Shown piece after piece: positions 10,901 to 22,040 of a DNA stretch of 64,000 nucleotides (its first letter is position 1; the number at the start of each line of letters is the position of its first letter). The stretch is from Lunularia cruciata (taxonomy: Eukaryota; Streptophyta; Marchantiopsida; Lunulariales; Lunulariaceae), in the NCBI GenBank assembly GCA_948567375.1, contig OX419755.1, forward strand, positions 67,274,944 through 67,338,943, given 5' to 3'. A program made the position numbers and the translations under genes. Below the pieces are notes generated by a model that saw nothing but the letters and a program-made list of their open reading frames with translations, was not told the origin of the DNA and searched no databases.

Positions 10901-12476
10901 TACAAAATTGCATATTATTGAGGCATGCTAGTTTCAAGTAGTTCAGGGACATTTGGCAAGTTGTTGCTTTAACTCTTGGCTGTTTTGCCAATAGGAATGT
11001 AGAATAATGTTGCCTACATACTTATGCCAATTTCAAAATGCCTTGACTCTCTAGAAGGTTGACAAATGCTGATCAAGATTGCCAAAGATTAATTCTTTTG
11101 ATCCTTTGGAAGAATTATCTCTTGGACTTTCCTCATTACCAACTTCTTTGATAGAATATCCTACACGGAGTCTCTCATCATGAAGAAAGGTGGATTGAGA
11201 CAGAAGACAAAACAAGCAAGTGCACACACCATCTTATGGCCTCCATCTCCTCAAGATTTCAGCCCAGTTCCTTCCGTTCCAATGAGAACTCAATAGTAAT
11301 GTGATGAAGACCTTCTATTGGCTTTTGATCCTTCCTTCCCTGATTTTTTGCTTCTATTGCAATTGAAGAAGAAGGGACAATGTAAAAGGAAAATTAAAAT
11401 TGCTTCCTCCTAAGTTTGGTCCTCCTTTCCTTCTTCCTTGATTTTTGGCCTTGCTTTCAAATGTTTGTAATAGAACTCTCCTCTAGAAAATCTCACTTTG
11501 CTATAGGTTGTCTTTCCTTCCCTTCACAAATTCTTCACAGATTGCTATAAACCATCATCACTTCACCATCAACTTGGTCCTTGATCTGCACACATATTCC
11601 ATGCTTCTTGCCCCAGCAACTTTCTATTACCTCATCAAAACAATAAACTTGTCAAGCTTTAACCCTACTGATCACCTCTACAGTCTATTGTTTGACAAAA
11701 TAATATCAACCAATCCACTTGATCTAGCTTGCACAAAAACTCCCTAATGAAATTGGTCTTCAATCTTCTCAAAGTTGCTTGGAGGATAGACATTTCCTTT
11801 TTTTCCTTGCTTTCTTCTCTCAAGATATACATTCCCTCTCTTAGTAAACAACCTGTCAAGTGCTTCCACATTGATCCTAGAATGTCTTCATGAGAACAGA
11901 AGTGCAATGATGGAGTGGGCCGGACCACTAGCTAGACAATGCCCGCACCCATAGTATTGCAAAAAAGTATGTCAAACCATGTCGGACTAATTGGGTTACC
12001 AAGAGTTTTAAAAGCAAAGGGGGCTAAAGGTGTTTGATGCTTGGACACAACAGTTCTTCTTGGACTTATAGCAACCAAGCTAAAGAAAAACCCTCATATG
12101 TCCTTGCAACCTCTCAATCTGCCAACAAAAGATCAAGGCATATCAATCTTTGCTCCTCTCCTTGCTCTTTGATGCTTCCCAAGAAAGGGTTGAGGCATCC
12201 AGGATATGGTTTGGGAAGACTCCAAATGGCCTTCTAAAGGATTGAATCAATTGGAGAAATGCTCCAATGGAAATGGATTGTCAAAATTTACAATCAGACT
12301 ATTCCTTTGGACTACTGAATCAAGTTCTAGACCCGCTATCTTATCCTTATTGCATACCAAATGGACTGGCCTTGTATCACTCTGCCTTAAGTGCTCTGCT
12401 ACAAAGTCTTGCCAACTTTCAAATGGATGTTTTTCCTAGACCTATGGGCCAGCTTGAAATTCCATAAGCTCTTTTT
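10901..12476. other. No gene recognised; decayed interior of an LTR element
   Basis: The open frames here are short and show no domain I recognise. The right part (about 11900-12476), read on the minus strand, would be the leader and gag region downstream of the primer binding site at 12477-12488, but it is full of stops. Confidence 0.4.
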
Positions 12477-12488
12477 GCTTTGATACCA
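12477..12488 (-). other. tRNA-iMet primer binding site
   Basis: The minus strand reads TGGTATCAAAGC, a classic plant LTR-element primer site complementary to the 3' end of initiator Met tRNA. It lies two bases inside the LTR end at 12491. Confidence 0.7.
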
Positions 12489-12490
12489 TT

Positions 12491-12735
12491 TGTTTGATTA
12501 TAGACCAAAAACCAAAATGACATACATACAATATATAGAAGTATGTGATTCACCTTTATGTAAGGCTATGTCTGTGGGAATGCTTCAGGAAAACTAAACT
12601 GACTCTAGGCTCACCGCCATATCTATCATTCAAATCTAGAGCTCTCTCACTCTCATCGTTTTCATTGACCATCAACCCATGAGAGATCAATCTCTATTAC
12701 ATTGTAAACCTAAGGCCCAAGAGTAAAACCTAACA
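12491..12735 (-). repeat. Short 5' LTR (245 bp), probably Ty1/copia-like
   Basis: On the minus strand it starts with TGTTAGGTTTTAC (12735) and ends with CAAACA (12491), with the primer site just beyond. The TG...CA ends, size and primer site fit a copia-like or miniature LTR element. I did not find the matching 3' LTR. Confidence 0.6.
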
Positions 12736-14030
12736 TGCTTGTTGTGACCTATTAGTTGGGTTGGAAAGGTGATAAAATGCTTGTTGTGTTGCATGCAAAC
12801 AACACTACATTTGGGTCCATTTTAAACCTGATATGATCAATGGAAGTTGGAAGAATTGAATTCAAGGTATTAGAGTGGAGATTATGATCAAGTTTTGGAG
12901 TGTTGGTCATACCTCAAGTTGTGGTTTGAATCAACCTAGTTTTTGAATCAGCCAGTATTTTTTGTGACTAGATCTTGTTCTTATGTGTGAAAATTTTGTG
13001 TAAATTACTCAATAGAATTCAAGATCTTTGATCAAGTATACTTGGGTCTATAGAGCTCACAACTAAACACAACTTGGGAATTGATTCATATTTCGTGGTT
13101 GGTTTTTAATTTGGATGCATGCTTTTGAGAGGAGCACAACAAATAACTGTAAAATCTGGTTGGCTCAAGGTTTAGATTGTGAGATCTAAAGCAACCAACT
13201 CTACTAAAAGTTCTATCATAAGCACCAATGACTTATTCTATCTCCAACTATAATTGAATGTCAAACTTTCCCATTGAAGTCATGATTGAAAGGATAAAAT
13301 CTTCCAAGATTGTTTCAAAGTGTTTACATGAAACCCTTGCCCAAAACTGTAGCAAAAATTATATAAGAAGTAGTATTGGAGCTTTGATTATGGTTTTGAA
13401 ACCAGAGTTTGAATTATGAAATCAAGCTCAGTTTGAGAGACTACCATAAGAGTTGTAGTTGTCCAATTGCAGATTTTTGTATATCCCTGGAAAGCTTATC
13501 TTGTAGGATTTATATTATGTCTTAGAAAATTGGAATAAGAGCTATGTAGAAGAAGTAATCTTGGTTTGAATCTTGCAGATATTTCACACATAAAGGCATA
13601 TAAATTCACTATCTTGAATTTAGATTGGAAATAGATCTTGGTGTATAGTTTGGGAGAAATTCTTGGACAAAGAAAGGATTTTACGGAGCATATTTCTTCC
13701 AAGAGCATGGGGAGTTATTATTAAGCTACTTGTGTTGGATCCTCTCCATGCTTTGCTTGTTGATTGTATGCTCAAATTTGCTTGGATTGGTGTATAGGTG
13801 TTGCATTTAGGTTTCCTTTCCCTAAGTGTGTTGTTTATCACTCCTTGGTGATGCTTGAAGCAATGAATAACAACCAAGAGTGTGTGTTGTAATGGTAGGT
13901 TAGGGTGTCCTTTTTCTTACTTGTTAAAAAGGAAGTTTGGGAACTAGTGTAAAAATATTTGACAAATGGAATTACAAGCAAGGTTAATCACACTTGATAG
14001 GTTAAGATTCAACCTCACTACCTATAGACT
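12736..14030. other. No gene seen, AT-rich
   Basis: Only short unsupported open frames. No LTR ends, RNA gene or conserved domain was recognised. Confidence 0.4.
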
Positions 14031-14560
14031 CCATAGTTAGGCACCTAGTGTGATCCCAATAAGAATAACACATGATATAATATTGAAAAATTTCTTCTCT
14101 CCTTGCTCAACAAATTGATCCCCATGTAGAAATATTTGGCACAAGAGTCCGAGTAAGTTGCTCCACCATCTTCTTTGAACTCCTTCATCATGGATAGTGC
14201 TTTTAAGGAAAACATAAATGCCCAATTAACTACTTCTTTCTTGTATACATACTCAAAGAAAATAGCCTGGTTGATGGTCTGCTAAGCTATTCTCTTTGGT
14301 TTAAATAGCTGAATCAAGGTATTTACCACAACAGTTTAGACCATAATCTTACCACTAGCTACCTTCCAATTTTTATTGGTGGATCTCCTCTCATTGAATG
14401 ACTTGGCTATCTTTCTTTTTTTTCTTCACCTACATCCCCAAATTTAATATCAAGGATAATTCCTCCAAGGATGGTTGCATCTTATCCTAGCACATTCCTC
14501 AAGTTCTCTTCATTCCTTTTATAGTGATTCCTCCAAAGATCAAATGCCCTTTCCCTTTTA
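14031..14560 (-). pseudogene. Relic of the CC-element globular domain
   Basis: The minus strand contains VNWAFMFSLKAL and, about 15 residues further, CAKYFYMGINLLSKE. These match the spacing and pattern of INWARCF and FAAHFYLGLNLLNLAE in the copy at 50356-50769. Frames shift and no terminus is visible. The homology is by eye and moderate. Confidence 0.4.
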
Positions 14561-16439
14561 CTTTTCATTTCTTGCAAAATTTCAAGCAAACTAAGCTCCC
14601 AATTCTAGAGCAAAAAGGTCACGTATTTGATCTAGAGTAACTTATTTTTCCAATGTGTTGCCCAATTTATTCACCATTTAGGTAGTAAATAATTACCTTT
14701 GGAATCTTATTTATTTCTCTTCCAATCTTCATCATCTTTGCTACCAAGAGATAAATAACTCCAAAGAAGATATAATTATAAAGAATCTAAGGTGGTTGTG
14801 CACTCCTTGGATTGATCAGTAAACTTCATGGAAAATAGTAGAATAGTAGAAATAGTAATCAAAGTGCACTTGATTTTATAACCATGATTGTTGAGTCATT
14901 GTCCACACATGCAAAGTCTTTGGTGGTCAAAATGGTATTTCATAGTAGTACTTTGCCTTGGTATCAATGGCATTAAAATTTCATATGGTCTTTGGTTCCA
15001 AAGATCTTTGGCTTCAAAGAATCTTTCTACTTAGCAACTTTGCTTTTGATCTTTCTTTGGACTCAACTTCTTTCTGATGATCCCTTTGTAGTACCTATAT
15101 CTTTGTAAATGTCTTATTTGTACCTTAGCCTACACAAATTTGGATTTGAAGAACACCCAAATTAGATTTCTTTTCTCTTGAACAAGAAAATAACTTCCTT
15201 TCTCCTCATAAAAAAACAGAAAACAAAACCAAATTTCCAGTTTTAAAAAGAGGTTAGGACCAAAAGTACCAATAATTTCTCCAAGACCTCCCACCAATGT
15301 CTGCAAAAGTGCTACAATAACTCATGGTCTTTTAAAAGTCCTTGCCAAAAACCTTACTTTACTCCTTGATTATTGCTCTCCTAAATTCTTATCTTGGTGA
15401 AGAATGTCCTACATGCAATCCAATGTCATGTTAGCATCTCCTTCATCACAATGTCTTGGACTCAAAGATAAATGTGCATGAATTAGCTTAATATTGATTC
15501 TATATACCTGAAATGTACTTGCAATCAAGTCTAGTCTAGGTAAAGAAAATATTTTAGTCCTCTAAATACTTGTTCATATTCTACTTTAAATCCTTTGTTC
15601 TTGAAATCAACATCTACTATTAATTCAATCCCTTGGAGAATTTTACATTACCTCAAATTCCACTCCTTGTGATCATTCCATGCATAGAAAGAGAATCTTA
15701 ACAGTCAAGTATGCATTTGGTTAATCTCAAACTCCTTATGCATGAGATCCCATGACTCTAGGAATTTTCCTCCTTGCAATCTTGGTCATTGCTTCTAGAG
15801 AGTAATTTCTACTCCTTTAAGGTTTTCCATATAAATGCCCTAAAGCATATTTCCTTATAGACTTTAGCAATGTTTAATAAACCATTTGGCCTTAGCAACT
15901 CTCTTATAGCAGCACACTTCTTCCTATTTTTGGTTTATAAAACACTCTTTTATTTTATAAATATTATAAATATTTATCAAAAATGATTTATCTACAATCT
16001 TTATGGCCAAAAGATAGCCTTTGTCATCTTGGATGTTCTTACAACATTTTAAGCACATCCTATGCAAATTGAAGAAATGGTGAAATTTGTAAAATATTCT
16101 AACTATCATGTAGTGTTTCCTTGAGCTTTACCTTACAAACTTCTGAAAAGTCTAGCCTAATCTTATAGTAGCTCTTCATGTTATTTCAAGTGGCTCATCT
16201 TAGAGGATAAATTACTATTTCTATGAAAATCTTAAGTCAAGATCTCAACCTTAGAATTCTTCTCAAATCAAGCTACTTCCTAAAACTTATGGATCTGCTT
16301 CACACAATCTGTCCAAGTTTTCTCAAGTATACAAGATATACAAGATCACTTTAAAAATATGTATTGAAGTAAAGGGTTTTTAGGTAAAATCTAGGTAAAA
16401 ATATACCTAGATTTGCTAGCATGATTGCAACCTTCTCTC
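14561..16439. other. No gene seen, AT-rich
   Basis: No domain, LTR terminus or RNA gene was recognised. Much of it is probably old transposon sequence. Confidence 0.4.
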
Positions 16440-16784
16440 TCTCCTAGAGAGTTTAAAATTTCCTTCTAGGTACACTTTGAAAGTGGACCAAGAAGGTAAG
16501 AAAAAAACTACATAACTACATAAATTTGTATATAACACTCCTTCAAGGCTTGAACTCTAAGGCACCTCCAAGACTCAAGATATCTCTCACAAAAGAACTT
16601 TATGAGAGAGCAATAGTTACAATGAATTGGATTATGAGTACCTTGTCAACTCTTATTTATATATTTATGAACTATTACATCCAAAAAATTACTAGTTATT
16701 GGAGTGACTAGAGCTACCAAGTAAAATGATACAAGCTCATGAGATTAATTCACAAAATTGTGTGGTCTAAGCTTTATCCAATAA
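16440..16784 (-). repeat. LTR fragment of the element A family
   Basis: The inverse complement aligns with about 2590-2800 of the element A LTR, including the TATATAAA-type block and the segment with CTTGAGTCTTGGAG. Both ends are eroded. Confidence 0.5.
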
Positions 16785-16893
16785 CTAAGTTGTTGTGCGT
16801 ATATACATCTCTACACAACATACATCGCTATCAACATCATACACTATAGAAGCACAACTCACACATAAGTCATACATAGACTCTAAAGTGCCA
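16785..16893 (-). repeat. 106-bp direct repeat, outer copy
   Basis: It is nearly identical to 17346-17452. Together the two copies flank the truncated 3' LTR of the DNMT element. On the minus strand the repeat begins TGTGGCACTTTAG and ends ACAACA, so it has TG...CA ends of its own. Confidence 0.7.
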
Positions 16894-16896
16894 CAA

Positions 16897-17345
16897 TAAT
16901 CAGATTGCTTACCACTCTCAACTCAACTCAACTCAGATCAGTACTTGATCTGTCACTCTATAAACTGCCAACAACTGGGCACTAATTACAATCAAGCCAC
17001 ACCCACTCAAGCATAGAGAATCCAGGTGACGCTTGCCGGCCTCTGTCCACCATAGCCAGGAACTCGAAGGCTCAACATCACAGAAGTGAGCTCTTTGGAG
17101 CTCACTTTGAAACTATACCCCCTAGACTCGAGCTAGCACTGAAACCCTAATGGTCCCGCTGACGGCACACTCGATGGTGCAAACGGTGCAAAGTGATGGT
17201 GGGCCCTACTGTAAAGTCAGTACCCCAAACACAAAATCTAACCGTTGGAAAGTAGTCTCTGAGAAACTACTAGAATAACTCTAACTACTATCACTGGAAC
17301 TCCAGTGTCCAAGCATCTAGATGCGGAACTACAAATGGTGTGACA
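16897..17345 (-). repeat. 3' LTR of the DNMT element, truncated
   Basis: It starts (minus strand) TGTCACACCATTTGTAG at 17345 and follows the 5' LTR closely for about 450 bp. It then stops near 16897, where the full LTR would continue for nearly 900 bp more. Confidence 0.8.
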
Positions 17346-17452
17346 GCTGTTGTGCGTATATACATTGCTACACAACATACATCGTTGTCAACATCATACA
17401 CTATAGAAACACAACTCACACATAAGTCATACATAGATTCTAAAGTGCCACA
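17346..17452 (-). repeat. 106-bp direct repeat, inner copy
   Basis: It lies between the purine tract (about 17455) and the TGTCACACC start of the 3' LTR. Because the tract abuts this repeat, the repeat could be the true start of the LTR. However, the copies at 7098 and 62661 begin at TGTCAC without it. Confidence 0.7.
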
Positions 17453-17620
17453 ATCGCCCCCCTAGCTGGCAATTAGGTCCCTCTAACTCCAGATAGCCAT
17501 CTACTCTAAGTATATGGTATACTCTCTAATGGGCAAAGATCAGGAGGCTGGGTGCTATGGAGCCCCATCGTAGTCGCCTGTCTGCAATCTATACCATATA
17601 AAGAATGATCTAGCTATAGG

Positions 17621-18210
17621 TCAAGTACATCTAGGACATAACCACTGTCCTTGAGGAACCACCATGAGGAGAGGAGTCATACATGCCATATGCCATCCTC
17701 TAAAACAACTATCACACATTAACATAGTAGCAACTCCACCAGAAGAGCTACATAACATACACCTCAAGCCTGCACGTACAAGTGCCAAGCTTGGGTCCAT
17801 AGTACCATCAATGTTTAGAAGGTGGCATGGTGCACAATTGCGCACATGATCCTTCCAAACAACACCATCACGTCCTTCTAACACAAGGACTTGAGATGGC
17901 AAAACCTCGTGCACTCTCAAGATAGTGCAGCTTGTAGAAACATTAAGAGTTGTCAGTGTTGTCTGCTGTAGATATACATAGTAGCCTAGATGAAATCAAC
18001 GGATTGAAGGTCTATAACCTACTCCTTGAATGGTAGCATAGCGTAAAGTATCTCTATGCTGAGCAATCGCCAAGTTCTCAAAGGCCATCAGCATCACTCT
18101 CCAAAAGATCTCTGCACGTTGAGAACATGCGCTCATCCATACATCGGGGTCATCCAAGTCCAAAACTACAGTAGCATCTCGACAAATGGCTGCAGGTAAA
18201 TCTGGATCTC
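17621..18210 (-). pseudogene. GPY/F module and C-terminal PHD finger of DNMT-element polyprotein
   Basis: After a stop following the integrase core, the same frame continues through a GPY/F-like module (YVYLQQT, ILRVHEVLPSQVLVLEG, about 17990-17860). It then runs into a PHD finger at 17761-17627. All eight zinc ligands are present in C4-H-C3 order: C54 and C57 (CMLC), C69 and C72 (CDSC), H77 and C80 (WHMAC), C95 and C98 (CPRC), counted from 17920. The Trp before the His and the WLCPRC ending are typical. A natural TGA closes the frame. PHD fingers read histone H3 tails, so here it may steer integration or bind chromatin. It occupies the place where chromoviruses carry a chromodomain. Two stops upstream inactivate this copy. 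Confidence 0.85.
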
Positions 18211-19075
18211 ATCCATAGAGTAGAAAGTATGGAGAGAAGGATGCTAAGGAGGCTTGCCGGCTGAACCAATAGCCCATGGACAACCAAGGTAATTGGAGAT
18301 CCCAATCTCCCAAGTGGCCTCTCTGCAAACCATACTTTCGCAATCCTCTCTTCACCGTCTGAACCACTCTCTCTGCTAAGCCATCTGCCTTAGGGTGATC
18401 TCGAGATGTAGGACGATGATCAATCAAAGCCTTGTCACACAAGACCTGAAACTCCCCCAAGAACTCTATACCCTGATCAGTCAAAACCTCAACTGGTGCA
18501 CCAAAATGACTAAGAACTTGATCTAGGAACGAGTACGCTGTCCCTTCACTAGACTTGTCAGGAAGTTCCACCAACTCAATCCACTTGGAGAAGTGCTCCA
18601 CCATCACCAAAACATACCGATGATGTCTCACAGTCAGCAATAAAGGTCCGGCAAAGTCCAAACTCCAACGGTAACCCAATCCCATGATAGGTAATGGGTG
18701 TAACTGTGGCGTAAGAGCATTGAATGATGCTCTAACTTGGTCACAAACCATACATCTGGCAACAAACTAATGTATCTTGGTCTGCATACCGTGCCACCAA
18801 TAATGACTCTAGAATAAGCTATATGTACGCTTTGCTCCAAAATGTCCTAGCTCCTCATGAGCATGACGGACCAACTGTGGTCTTTGTGCTGGAAGTGGTA
18901 CTACTCGCACTCTACCATCCTCCCATACACGCAAAAGGTGTCTACACTCCAATCTGAACCGTCCAGCTTGCTGAAGAACACGGTCTCTCTCCTTGGCTCC
19001 AACTGTGCCACCCACAACACCAGTGCAAAGATAGTCCATCAATAAGACATCATCATGAATGTCTCGCTGAACTGT
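18209..19075 (-). pseudogene. Integrase of the DNMT element, catalytic triad intact
   Basis: The zinc domain reads HAHEELGHFGAKRTY, then C-x2-C in ARCMVCDQ, with two stops in between (about 18810-18745). The core keeps all three catalytic acids: Asp in WSLDFAGP (18658), Asp in EVLTDQGIEF (18478) and Glu in GLAERVVQ (18373), with the usual roughly 35-residue gap between the last two. It would insert the cDNA into host chromatin. It is one base out of frame with RNase H because of an indel near 19075. Confidence 0.85.
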
Positions 19076-19650
19076 ACCAATATCTTCACTCTTGGATCTG
19101 TGACCTCAATAACTCCTCCTGTATGCGCTGAGAGAGATACCACCAAAGCCTCTACAAATATACACAGAAAGGCCGATGCATGCCAACCTGGCACCATCTC
19201 CTCATCTGTCTCACCATGCCAACGTGCTCCGGTCTGATCTTGTTGGCTGGGACATGGGTTTCTACTCAACCCATCTGCATCACGGTTCACCACTCCAGGT
19301 TTGTGAACAACCGTGAAATCATACTCCTGTAAAATCAAAGCCCATTGTGCAAGCTTCCTTGAAAGCTTGTCGGAATCCATCAACAACTTCAGCGGTTGAT
19401 GATCAATGATGAGAGTGAAGGGGTTACCAAATAGGTAACATCGGAAATGTGCTACTGCCCAAACTGCTGCCAAGCACTCTCCCTCATATGAACTATACTT
19501 CGCCTCCGCTGAATTGTTGGAGCGACTAGCATAGGCCACCACAAACTCCTTCTCCTCATCATCATGTTGGGTGAGCACCGCTCCAAGCCCCAACATACTC
19601 CAATCAATGTGAACCTGAAATGGTCATCCCCTGATCGGTCTCCTCAAAAT
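19076..19650 (-). pseudogene. RNase H of the DNMT element
   Basis: It starts at VHIDWSMLGLGAVLTQ with the first acidic residue. It continues with AEAKYSSYEGECLAAVWAV, FRCYLFG, TLIIDHQPLKLLM and ends HKPGVVNRDADGLSRNP, a complete Ty3 RNase H. A TGA at about 19622, of CGA type, separates it from RT. Its C-terminal extension runs into the integrase until the frameshift. Confidence 0.85.
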
Positions 19651-20700
19651 AGGAGCAGATATCAACCTCTCCTTGAGCTCTACAAAAGCTCTCTCCTGCT
19701 CATCTCCCCAACACCACTCTTGTGTAAGCTTGGTCAGCTTTGTCAAGGCCTTGGCAATGGCACTAAATCCTCTAACATAGCGGCAATAGAAGTTTGCCAA
19801 CCCAAGGAATGCTCGCACTCTGCTCACATCCGTAGGCCAAGGAATACGTGCAATAGCCTCCACCTTGGTCTGCTGAACACCAAGTCCTCCAGGGTAGATA
19901 GTGTGACCCAAATACTCAACTTGCTCGTGGAAGAACCTACACTTCCCAGGATGTAATTTGAGTCCATGAGATCTCAACCTCTCAAACACCTCCAACAATT
20001 GTCTCTCATGCTCCTCCACAGTAGTGCTATAAACCAAAATGTCATCAATATAGCACCAAGCAAAATCCAATCCAGCTAGGATCCTATCCATGACCCTCTG
20101 GAACTCAGCAGGAGCGTTCTTTAACCCAAATGGTAAGAACCTCCACTGATATAACACATCCTTGCCGTGAGGATCAATAGCCCAAAATGTTGTCTTGGAC
20201 TTATCCTCCTCCCTGATTGGCAATTGATGATATCCCGCTCAAAGATCCAAAGTACTGAAGACCTTTGCATGCCCAATTGCATCAAAAATCTCCTCCGGTG
20301 TAGGCATGGCATACCGATCAGCCCTAGTCTGTCGGTTGATAGGACGGTAATCTCCACATATCTGCCTATTTGTATAGTTGCCATGCGTATCCTTCTTGGC
20401 TGGCATCACTGTTGTTGATGCATACTCTCCATGTGAAATCTCCACCAAACCAGCCTCAAAAAGGCCACTACTCCGGTTCTGAATCAATGTCCTCTCCATC
20501 TCACTATATCAATAAGGATGTCAGAAAACTGGTGTGTCGCTAGTCAGCTCAATCCATATACCAGGTCCCTTCAGAGCACCTAAATCCTTCATATTGAAGG
20601 CAAAACAACTCGTGTGACTCCTCAAGAACCTCCAAACCCTCTATCTTTCCTCTCCAGGAAGCTTGGGTCCAAGATCTGGCTCCCAAGTATCCTCTGTAAC
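19624..20700 (-). pseudogene. Reverse transcriptase of the DNMT element, YIDD intact
   Basis: The order is complete: ICGDYRPINRQT, YAMPTPEEIFDAIG, VFSTLDL, then a TGA (about 20238, CGA type), then GYHQLPI, FLPFGLKNAP, the catalytic CYIDDILVYS (YIDD at 20052-20041), LHPGKCRFF, VEYLGH, VRAFLGLANFYCRYV. The catalytic Asp pair is preserved. The frame is the same as protease and methyltransferase upstream, so all were translated as one polyprotein. About 80 residues of linker (20734 to about 20510) separate it from the region after the methyltransferase. Confidence 0.9.
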
Positions 20701-20733
20701 TGTAGTAAGAGTGGAAGATGTGCTGACTAACTG

Positions 20734-22040
20734 CTACATTGGGCCCTTAGGAGCAATAGTGTCATGCTCCCGACCACTAGAGGTCCCAACCTCTATGTGA
20801 AAAACTCCCTCCACTCTGGCTGCAAGCTCCACACGTCCTCTAGTTGCATCCCATGTGGACCAAGGGTGTAATCTAAGTAGCCCATGCTCACCTAGATGGA
20901 CTCCAAGTAGACCACTCTCCCTAGTAGCTATTGGATGTGTCCCAAGAATGCCATGTCCACTTGGTCCATCGCCCCCAACATGTGCTTGAATTGTCTCGAT
21001 AGGCACATGGCTCACAAGTGTCCGAGTGGTGATGCCTATCAAGCGCATCCTACGTTGCTCTGCCAAGTCAAGGCTCACAATCCAAGTCAAACAGTTCAGG
21101 TCCATAGCCTGACCTAACACTTGATGCCTAGATGCCTCTGACAATGCTGGAACAGCGGTAATATCGGTACAAAAACCCATTGCCCGCTCTCTCTCATTAG
21201 CATTGGGCTCCACCAACTGCTGTAACTATGAGTCCCAAACAAGTCCAGGTCCTCCCTCTCAAAAAGCATGAGAGCCTAGGAAACTCATGAGTGTGGGAAA
21301 TGCGGCTCTAGGCTGTCCAACTAGGTTCACCACTGCCATAGGTGACCTATCAGCCACTACCACTGTTTGAGACTGACGCCCAACATCCAAGATACCATCA
21401 ACAAGGATGTGGTCAAGTCGCTGAATCCCATCATAAGCGCATTGTAGAACCTCTCTGGGTAAGAGGTTCATCCACCAAAGACAAAGACAATGAGCCCGTG
21501 ATCCCACTCTGGCTGCATCTAACAATACAGCAGGTCCCATCCAAGAATGGACCTGATGTGTACTCGCCACCACTCTGGTGCAAGAATCACCCAACAAAGG
21601 AACGTTCTCCAAAAGGTAAGTTGGAGAAACGGACTGATGAACCTGGAGATATCATAATATCCATAACATCTCCCAAAACACACTAGAATGAGGATCATGA
21701 AGACCCAAACCACGGCCCGCACGTGTATGTCCCTAACATGGCCATCCAAAAATCACCAAGTGAATAGGCCCATGTCTCTCTAGGTCATGTGCCCCCAGTA
21801 AGGAAATGTCTCCTGGTAGGGCCTTCTGGTAACCTCTGACTGCTGATATTGGTAATAACTCTGGATACCAATAGGCCAAGTGTGCCACATGATGTAGAGA
21901 GACTCGCCTAGCAGTCTTATCTCTCTCTACATACAAGTACCTCTGTACTCGTATACCCGCCTGTAACACCGCAACTAGTCCGGTGCTGATCCCACCAAAC
22001 AACTCCAATAGGCATATCCCCTCTGCTGGATACTTCCAAG
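20734..22040 (-). pseudogene. DNMT3-like cytosine-5 DNA methyltransferase domain in the polyprotein
   Basis: The domain transfers methyl from S-adenosylmethionine to cytosine C5. Motif I is LLELFGGISTGL (about 22010-21975), a SAM-binding FxGxxTG as in DNMT3, and YVERD follows as motif II. GDISLL then leads to motif IV, HLVIFGWPC, with the catalytic Cys at 21738-21736. Motif VI, LLENVPLL, lies at about 21615-21590. The motif VIII region reads AHCLCLWWMNL, where canonical Args are Cys. Motifs IX and X are ERERAMGF and LGQAMDLNCLTW, ending near 21066. Motifs run in the unrearranged I-to-X order, unlike plant DRM. Four stops lie inside: TAG 21735-21733 right after the catalytic PC, TGA 21654-21652, TGA 21261-21259 and TAG 21228-21226. 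It is in frame with protease and RT. The 110 residues after motif X are unrecognised. Confidence 0.9.
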
